Shown here: piece after piece, positions 57,781 through 62,613 of the stretch
Numbering within the stretch: the first letter of the stretch is position 1
How the letters are laid out: the number at the start of each line of letters is the position of its first letter
Source: a virus
Direction: 5' to 3' (one strand)
Virus record (IMG/VR): IMGVR_UViG_3300040801_005541
Coordinates: 1 to 62,613 of that record
DNA: 62,613 nucleotides
Program-made: the position numbers and the translations under genes
The notes under the pieces: model-generated
What the model was told of the DNA's origin: nothing
Databases searched by the model: none
The model's input: the letters and a program-made list of their open reading frames with translations, nothing else

Positions 57781-58022
57781 TCTGCCTCACGGACGTCGAC
57801 GGCGACCCGGTCCTCCTTCAGGAGCACTTCATCATGGCGGTCGTGACCTACCGCCTGACTCCGGAGGAGAAGACCGGCAGGGAGCCGGTCGCGGCGGAGC
57901 GACCGAAGGCGCTCGTGATGGTAGGTGACAAGGGCTTCGCCGTCCTGGAGACGGTCGAGGAGATCCAGACCCTGATCCGCTTGGGCGACCTTCCGGGCGG
58001 CGGTCGAGGAGTAAGAGCATGA
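57777..58022 (+). CDS. FlbD-like small protein
   Basis: 81 residues from GTG 57777 (GTGA overlap). ICLTDVDGDPVLLQEHFI and KALVMVGDKGFAVLETVEEIQTLI follow the strand pattern of FlbD-type proteins (IxLTxxDGxPVxLN... xVxExxEEV). Such short proteins occur in phages with unknown function. Confidence 0.5.
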   Translation: MICLTDVDGDPVLLQEHFIMAVVTYRLTPEEKTGREPVAAERPKALVMVGDKGFAVLETVEEIQTLIRLGDLPGGGRGVRA

Positions 58023-58213
58023 AACGCTACGCCGTGTTTGCATACTCTGATTACTACCCCAGCGGAGGCTGGGGCGATCTCTTCGGCCGATACGAGACGC
58101 TGGAGGAGGCCAAGAAGGCGATTGAGGAGGACAAGGCTCCTGGCGGACCTTTGCGACAACGCAGCGATCACTACGACATCGTGGACCTAGTGACCGGGGA
58201 GTATGAGGAATGA
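58019..58213 (+). CDS. Hypothetical small protein
   Basis: 64 residues. RYAVFAYSDYYPSGGWGDLFGRYETLEEAKKAI is a common layout of small phage and host proteins (strand, Gly-rich loop, helix) with a C-terminal strand (HYDIVDLVTGE). Function unknown. ATGA overlaps at both ends lead into the modification cluster. Confidence 0.6.
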   Translation: MKRYAVFAYSDYYPSGGWGDLFGRYETLEEAKKAIEEDKAPGGPLRQRSDHYDIVDLVTGEYEE

Positions 58214-59010
58214 TAACGGACGTCATCCCGTTTGGTCTCCAGCTTCTGAAGACGGAAGACCTCGACCCGATCTACAGCGCGTTGGTCCGGACCGAGGACC
58301 TCGACCGGCGAACCCTCAACCGCTGGCTCCTCGTGTACTGGTGCTTCTACGACGCCGGCGTTGCATCGTTCATCGCGGAGAGCGACTCCGCGGAGAGCTT
58401 CTGGACCTGGATGTTCGTGGCGGCGAAGAACGAAGAGCGCCCGCCCGTTGGCGAACGCTGGAAGCGGGGAGCGGAGCGCCGCCACTTCCGCGGGGAGCTT
58501 GCGATGAAGTCGGTCGAAGACCTCCACGCCCGATACAGGGACTTCCCGGAGCAGATGGCCGAGATCTGCGCGAACCGCCCGCCTGGGCGACCGGCCGAGG
58601 TCCGCGAGATCTTCCGGAAGGTGAAGACGCACGTGGGCTTCGGCGACTGGATCGCCTTCAAGATCGCCGACATGATCGACCGGGTCATGAAGCGGTCCGT
58701 CGACTTCGACGAAGGCTCCGTGTTCATGTTCAAGGATCCGGTGAAGGGCGCGGCGATGGTCCGCGAACGCTACGGAGTCCCGGACGCGGTCGCCTACCTC
58801 CAGGAAGCCCTCGGCCACCGAGCCGCGCCGCCCTCCTACGACCGCCCGGTGGGCATCCAGGAGATCGAGACGGTCCTCTGTAAGTGGAAGAGTCACGTCA
58901 ACGGGCGTTACCCGGTCGGGAAAGACACCCGAGAGATCCGCGAGGGCGTCCAACCCTGGCTCGGAGTCTCCCCGCTCGCCCGTCGTTTCGCGGAGGCGCT
59001 CCCGTCATGA
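58210..59010 (+). CDS. Amino acid:DNA transferase (alpha-glutamyl/putrescinyl thymine pyrophosphorylase clade 2-like)
   Basis: 266 residues, helical. LLVYWCFYDAGVASFIAE, GERWKRGAERRHFRGE, and THVGFGDWIAFKIADMIDRV match the clade of phage enzymes that displace pyrophosphate from activated 5-hmdU in DNA with an amino acid or amine. In the M6/ViI pathways this is the step that installs the side chain. It opens the hypermodification cluster; the start overlaps the previous stop. Confidence 0.82.
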   Translation: MITDVIPFGLQLLKTEDLDPIYSALVRTEDLDRRTLNRWLLVYWCFYDAGVASFIAESDSAESFWTWMFVAAKNEERPPVGERWKRGAERRHFRGELAMKSVEDLHARYRDFPEQMAEICANRPPGRPAEVREIFRKVKTHVGFGDWIAFKIADMIDRVMKRSVDFDEGSVFMFKDPVKGAAMVRERYGVPDAVAYLQEALGHRAAPPSYDRPVGIQEIETVLCKWKSHVNGRYPVGKDTREIREGVQPWLGVSPLARRFAEALPS

Positions 59011-59813
59011 GCCTCCTCAGCAGCACGCCGATCGAGGTGTATCCCGAGCTGGCCGACCTCTCGGTGAAGCGAGAGGACATGTCCTGCGGCTCACCGGCTC
59101 TGGCGAAGGCTCGCGGAGCTTACGCCCGGGTCCAGCAGATGACCCGGAAGGGCGTCCGGACCTTCGGTGCCCTCGACGGCTACCACTCCCGGAATACCTG
59201 GGCTCTCGCCAGCGCCTGTGCCGCCTACGGCGCACGGTGCCTCGCCTTCTACCCGAACTACAAGAAGGAGCCGGGACCGCGAGAGGCCCAGCTCCGGGCT
59301 CAGGAACTCGGCGCCGAACTCCGCCCACTCCCGGCGGGCATGATGTCCGTTCTTTGGTACCAGGCTCGCAAGATCGTCCGAGCCGAGGGCGGCCATATGC
59401 TCCCGAACGCGATGAAGTTCACGGAGTCGGTCGCGGCGACCGCCGCCGAGGTCGGCGAAGAGGAGGCGAGCTTCGAGCAGATCATCGTCCCGTCCTCCTC
59501 CGCGACGATCGCCGCCGGCGTGATCGCGGGCGTCGTCCTCCGCGGATCCTCCACCCGAGTCGTCGTGTACCTGTCCCACACGAAGAAGCGGGACCCGCTC
59601 CTGAAATACATCCGCGAGTCGGTCCACTTCGTCACCGGGGAGGACCGGCTTCCCTCGCTCCACTTCGTGGAAGAGGGTTACAACTACCGTGAACCCTCGC
59701 GGGTGATCCGCGAGCTACCCTTTCCCGCCAGTCCTTTCTATGAACAGAAGGCGATCGACTGGTGGATGCGCGAAGGCGAACGCCTTCGGACCCTCTTCTG
59801 GAACATCGGATGA
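59007..59813 (+). CDS. PLP-dependent enzyme (fold type II, ACC deaminase-like)
   Basis: 268 residues. KREDMSCGSPALAKARGA near the N-terminus matches the KREDxxxGGxKxR pattern of the tryptophan synthase beta superfamily, making Lys34 the likely Schiff-base lysine. The IIVPSSSATIAAGVIAG stretch around 160-175 resembles the phosphate-binding part. In thymidine hypermodification pathways PLP enzymes decarboxylate or otherwise edit the attached amino acid. Whether this one acts on DNA is inference from position. Confidence 0.75.
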   Translation: MSLLSSTPIEVYPELADLSVKREDMSCGSPALAKARGAYARVQQMTRKGVRTFGALDGYHSRNTWALASACAAYGARCLAFYPNYKKEPGPREAQLRAQELGAELRPLPAGMMSVLWYQARKIVRAEGGHMLPNAMKFTESVAATAAEVGEEEASFEQIIVPSSSATIAAGVIAGVVLRGSSTRVVVYLSHTKKRDPLLKYIRESVHFVTGEDRLPSLHFVEEGYNYREPSRVIRELPFPASPFYEQKAIDWWMREGERLRTLFWNIG

Positions 59814-60388
59814 AACGAACAGACAAGACGCCGGCCCAGTTCTTGAACCTCACCCAGGGCGACCGGAACGCCGAAGCCATCGAGGAACTCCTCCACCACG
59901 CCTACCCGGAGCCGACGAGGCAGGAGGTCCGGATCCGTGACATCCGCTTCGGGATGGGCCGTTGGGCGAGGACCTGCCTGAAGTTCTTCGACAACGTCGA
60001 CTTCGTCGGCTGGGAGCACGACCAGGAATGCGTCGACATGACGGACCCGGACGTCCTCGACCGATGCACGGTCCACGTGAGCTTCTTCCCGCCCGAGGAT
60101 CTCGGTCCGCAGCCAGACATCCTCCTCTGCGACTTCAACAACCTGACGATCAAGAAGGCGGCGCCGCTAGTCGAGGCGGTCGAGCTGTATCGTCCGCGGT
60201 TCCTGATCTTCACGGACTCCGCGCCGTCGAAGCTCCACCTGAACCTGTCGACCTACGGGTTGGCGCGGAAGTCTGTCGCCGACTACCTCCGCTTGTATCG
60301 AGCGGTCCTCCCTGGCTACAAACTGACGCACTCAATCCAACCCCACCACGCCGTGGTGATCTCGCTCTGGACGAAGAAGGAAGACTGA
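59810..60388 (+). CDS. Rossmann methyltransferase-like protein in the modification cluster
   Basis: 192 residues. IRDIRFGMGRWARTCLKFF followed by VDFVGWEHDQECV resembles motifs I-II of SAM-dependent methyltransferases, and DILLCDFNNLT occupies the motif IV position, followed by ending strands FLIFTDSA and HHAVVISLW. The usual catalytic signature of base methyltransferases is absent. Inside a contiguous hypermodification operon, it may alkylate or otherwise modify the new side chain, or be a non-catalytic partner. Family not securely known. Confidence 0.6.
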   Translation: MKRTDKTPAQFLNLTQGDRNAEAIEELLHHAYPEPTRQEVRIRDIRFGMGRWARTCLKFFDNVDFVGWEHDQECVDMTDPDVLDRCTVHVSFFPPEDLGPQPDILLCDFNNLTIKKAAPLVEAVELYRPRFLIFTDSAPSKLHLNLSTYGLARKSVADYLRLYRAVLPGYKLTHSIQPHHAVVISLWTKKED

Positions 60389-61767
60389 TGGACCACGCTG
60401 CCTGGTTGAACGAAGAAGGCGACTCCCCCGCACAGGACAAATACCAGTACTTCATGCGGCCGGAGCCGAAGAAGGACCTGGGACCCATCCAGATCGACTA
60501 CGACAAGGTGACCGGCCGCGATATGCGCTGGCGCTGGGCGACGATCGGGATGGTCCGCAACGCACCGGAGGACGAGAAGCGCCGCGTGCGAGTCTTCCTC
60601 GATCCTCTCCCTCACATCCAGATCAAGGACGCGAAGCAACTCCAGGGCTGGTATCAATCCTCGGACCGAGCGATCCCCGGTCAGCGGTCGCGCCCGCGTC
60701 CGTGCTACACCGACGCGATGCTGACGGAGCCATACGGAGGGTATTGTACCGTGGGCTGCGCGTTCTGCTATATCAACTCCGGCTTCCGAGGCTACCGCGG
60801 CTCCGGTCTGATCTCGGTCCCGGTGAACTACGGCGAGCAGGTCGCGAAGCAGCTCGACCGGATGAAGACCTCCGGAGCGGGTTACTTCAGCTCCTTCACG
60901 GACCCGTTCCTCCCGCTGGAGGACTTCTACCACAACACGCAGAAGGGCGCGGAGGCATTCGTCGAGCGTGGGCTGCCGGTCTTCTTCCTCTCCCGGCTCC
61001 GCTACCCTGAGTGGGCCATCGACCTCCTGAAGCAGAACCCGTACAGCTACGCGCAGAAGTCGATGAACACCTCCTCGCGGGAGGACTGGAAGAAGCTCTC
61101 CCCGGGAGCCGCGACTCTCGACGAGCACCTCGACGATATCCGCCGCCTGAAGTCTGAGGGCATTTACGTCTCGATCCAGGTCAACCCGATCAACCCGGGG
61201 ATCACGTCCCACGAGGACATCTGTAAGCTCTTCGACGAACTCTCCCACGCCGGCGTCGATCACGTCATCGTGAAGTTCGTCGAGGCCGGTTACAGCTGGG
61301 CTCCGACGATGGTCAACCGGATGATTCAGCGGTTCGGACCCGAGCGAGGGACCGACTTTGCCTCCCTCTTCGTCGACAACATCGGCGGCCAGCGAACGAT
61401 CTTGGAGAGCTACCGCCTGAACGCCCACAAGATCTACTCGAAGAAGGCGGCGGAGGTCGGGATGACCTACGCGACCTGCTATGAGTACGAGTATGAACGG
61501 GACGAGCAGGGCGAGATCACGTCCAAGCGTGGGCGCTCGATCGGCGCGAAGTTCCTCACCGCGGACCAGTGCCACGGTCAGCGGGTTCCGATGTTCACCC
61601 GGCGAGAGCTGGACCAACCCTTCGCGGAGGTCGAGGAGTGCCCGCCCTCGGGCTGCCTGACCTGCGCGTCCGATAACCACGACAAGCCGCGATGCGGGTC
61701 GGAGCTGTTCGGCTCCGCGAAGTCGCTCCGCATGAAAGACCTGAAGCAATCGGTGTACGACTCATGA
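60388..61767 (+). CDS. Radical SAM enzyme of thymidine hypermodification
   Basis: 459 residues. The 4Fe-4S site is C120-x3-C124-x2-C127 (YCTVGCAFCY). The following barrel has SSFTDPFLPLEDFY and QVNPINPGITSHEDICKLFDEL. A second Cys group lies at the end: C418, C423, C426 and C436. In the published M6 pathway a radical SAM isomerase rearranges the glycine attached to thymidine. Gene context and coupling support the same role here. Confidence 0.83.
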   Translation: MDHAAWLNEEGDSPAQDKYQYFMRPEPKKDLGPIQIDYDKVTGRDMRWRWATIGMVRNAPEDEKRRVRVFLDPLPHIQIKDAKQLQGWYQSSDRAIPGQRSRPRPCYTDAMLTEPYGGYCTVGCAFCYINSGFRGYRGSGLISVPVNYGEQVAKQLDRMKTSGAGYFSSFTDPFLPLEDFYHNTQKGAEAFVERGLPVFFLSRLRYPEWAIDLLKQNPYSYAQKSMNTSSREDWKKLSPGAATLDEHLDDIRRLKSEGIYVSIQVNPINPGITSHEDICKLFDELSHAGVDHVIVKFVEAGYSWAPTMVNRMIQRFGPERGTDFASLFVDNIGGQRTILESYRLNAHKIYSKKAAEVGMTYATCYEYEYERDEQGEITSKRGRSIGAKFLTADQCHGQRVPMFTRRELDQPFAEVEECPPSGCLTCASDNHDKPRCGSELFGSAKSLRMKDLKQSVYDS

Positions 61768-62327
61768 AGACCTTCCTGAACATCCGCGGAGCGAACGGCT
61801 CCGGCAAGTCCACCCTCGCACGCGCCTTCTTCGGCGAGAATGACGCGACCGTCGACCTGGCCCACTACAAGACGAAGAGCGGACGCGACCGAGCGGTCAC
61901 CGGCCGGTCCAACCCGGACCGGAACGCCCTCGTGGTCGGCGACTACAGCACGATGGCCGGCGGTCTCGACAAGGTCCCGAACTTCGCCCTGCAGTTCGCC
62001 GCGATCGAGGCCGGCCTCCAGCTGGAGGACCTCGTGGTCGCGGAGGGAGTCCTCGCCTCGACGGTCTACGGCTCCTGGGCGATGCACGCCGAGAAGCTCG
62101 CCGCGGAGGGCGTCCGCGTGATCTGGGCGTTCCTGGATACGCCGTTGGAGGTCTGCCTCGAACGGATCCAGAAGCGGAACGGCGGGAAGCCGATCAAGGA
62201 GGACCTCGTCGCGAACAAGGTCCGCTCGATCGCGAAGGTCCGCCTCAAGGCGATTGACAACCCGGCGATCGTCGTCGTGGACCTCCCGCACGGGTCGCCC
62301 GCCTCGAAGCTGGAGGAGATCCTGTGA
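61764..62327 (+). CDS. 5-hmdU DNA kinase, P-loop subunit
   Basis: 187 residues. Walker A RGANGSGKST (residues 8-17), a VAEGVLAS strand, and a nucleoside kinase-like LDTPLEVCLERIQKRNGGKP lid segment. The family phosphorylates the hydroxymethyl group of 5-hmdU in DNA. The helical-domain protein follows with a GTGA overlap, so the two probably form one kinase. The start is fixed by an ATGA overlap with the radical SAM gene. Confidence 0.82.
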   Translation: MKTFLNIRGANGSGKSTLARAFFGENDATVDLAHYKTKSGRDRAVTGRSNPDRNALVVGDYSTMAGGLDKVPNFALQFAAIEAGLQLEDLVVAEGVLASTVYGSWAMHAEKLAAEGVRVIWAFLDTPLEVCLERIQKRNGGKPIKEDLVANKVRSIAKVRLKAIDNPAIVVVDLPHGSPASKLEEIL

Positions 62328-62613
62328 ACCTCGGTCCGCTGATCTACTGGATGGGGGAGCGCCACGAGATCTGGCGCCGGCGTCAGGACGGCGAACTCCC
62401 GCCGTGGACCGACGATCCGGTCCTCCGGGACTTCCGCTTCTGCAACGTCTTCCGGGAACTCGACAAGGTCACCATCTGGATCGACGAGAACATCCGGAAG
62501 CCGTTCGCCGACCACCCGCACCTCTGGTTCATGCTCGCGATCGCTCGCCAGATCAACCGGCCGGAGACGCTGAAGGAGCTGATGGACGTCGGTGACTGGC
62601 CGTTCACGGACGA
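62324..62613 (+). CDS. 5-hmdU DNA kinase helical-domain protein (5' part, crosses the circle join)
   Basis: GTG 62324 overlaps the kinase stop (GTGA). The first residues MNLGPLIYWMGERHEIW lead into FRFCNVFRELDKVT and the frame runs off the right end, continuing exactly at base 2 of the window. It is the same gene as the one entered at 1-700; function and domain are described there. Confidence 0.85.
   Translation, partial: MNLGPLIYWMGERHEIWRRRQDGELPPWTDDPVLRDFRFCNVFRELDKVTIWIDENIRKPFADHPHLWFMLAIARQINRPETLKELMDVGDWPFTD
62497..62613. repeat. Terminal overlap, right copy
   Basis: Identical to 1-117. Removing one copy gives a 62,496-bp circle with an intact gene at the join. Confidence 0.95.

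Overview
The window is the complete, GC-rich genome of a tailed siphovirus-type bacteriophage, about 62.5 kb of unique sequence. The last 117 bases repeat the first 117 exactly, and one gene reads straight across that join, so the contig closes into a circle of 62,496 bp. Nearly all of it is coding. Genes are packed head to tail, mostly with 4-base ATGA or GTGA overlaps. The host is a bacterium: promoters are sigma70-like, Shine-Dalgarno sites are common, two lipoproteins have bacterial lipoboxes, and the SSB has a bacterial-type acidic tip. The gene set and the order of the DNA-modification genes recall Pseudomonas phage M6 and the Yuavirus-like siphoviruses. That link is inference from memory, not from a search.

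Layout. (1) 51.5 kb rightward through the join to 18.8 kb is the replication, nucleotide and DNA-modification arm. It holds a SNF2 helicase, a RecD/Dda-like helicase, a B12-type ribonucleotide reductase, a thymidine-hypermodification cluster (58.2 kb to about 2.2 kb), a family A DNA polymerase, an exonuclease, a PD-(D/E)XK nuclease, a primase-helicase, a DUF932 protein, a phosphoesterase, an SPFH protein, a MazG-like protein and SSB. (2) 19.2-47.0 kb is the rightward virion arm: terminase, portal, head morphogenesis, protease, scaffold, decoration and capsid proteins, connectors, tail tube, frameshifted tail chaperones, tape measure, and a tail tip ending in a J-like protein. (3) 47.0-51.2 kb is a leftward accessory cluster of small genes in five mini-operons. 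Each is driven by a near-identical 73-bp promoter-leader repeat. The cluster includes a GGDEF protein and an HExxH metalloprotease.

How the genes work together. A thymidylate-synthase-like dUMP hydroxymethylase would supply hydroxymethyl-dUMP, and the polymerase would put 5-hmdU into DNA. A P-loop kinase and its helical partner would then activate it, an amino acid:DNA transferase would attach an amino acid, and a radical SAM enzyme, a PLP enzyme and an uncharacterised methyltransferase-like protein would remodel it. The expected outcome is DNA protected from host nucleases. The exact final base cannot be read from sequence.

Other notable points: a family of promoters with palindromes in the -35/-10 spacer on both strands; two related control regions at 19.1 kb and 51.4 kb, each heading a major rightward transcription unit; a tRNA with a 14-nt anticodon loop; and a canonical GGGAAAC -1 frameshift site. 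I recognise no integrase, repressor or endolysin.
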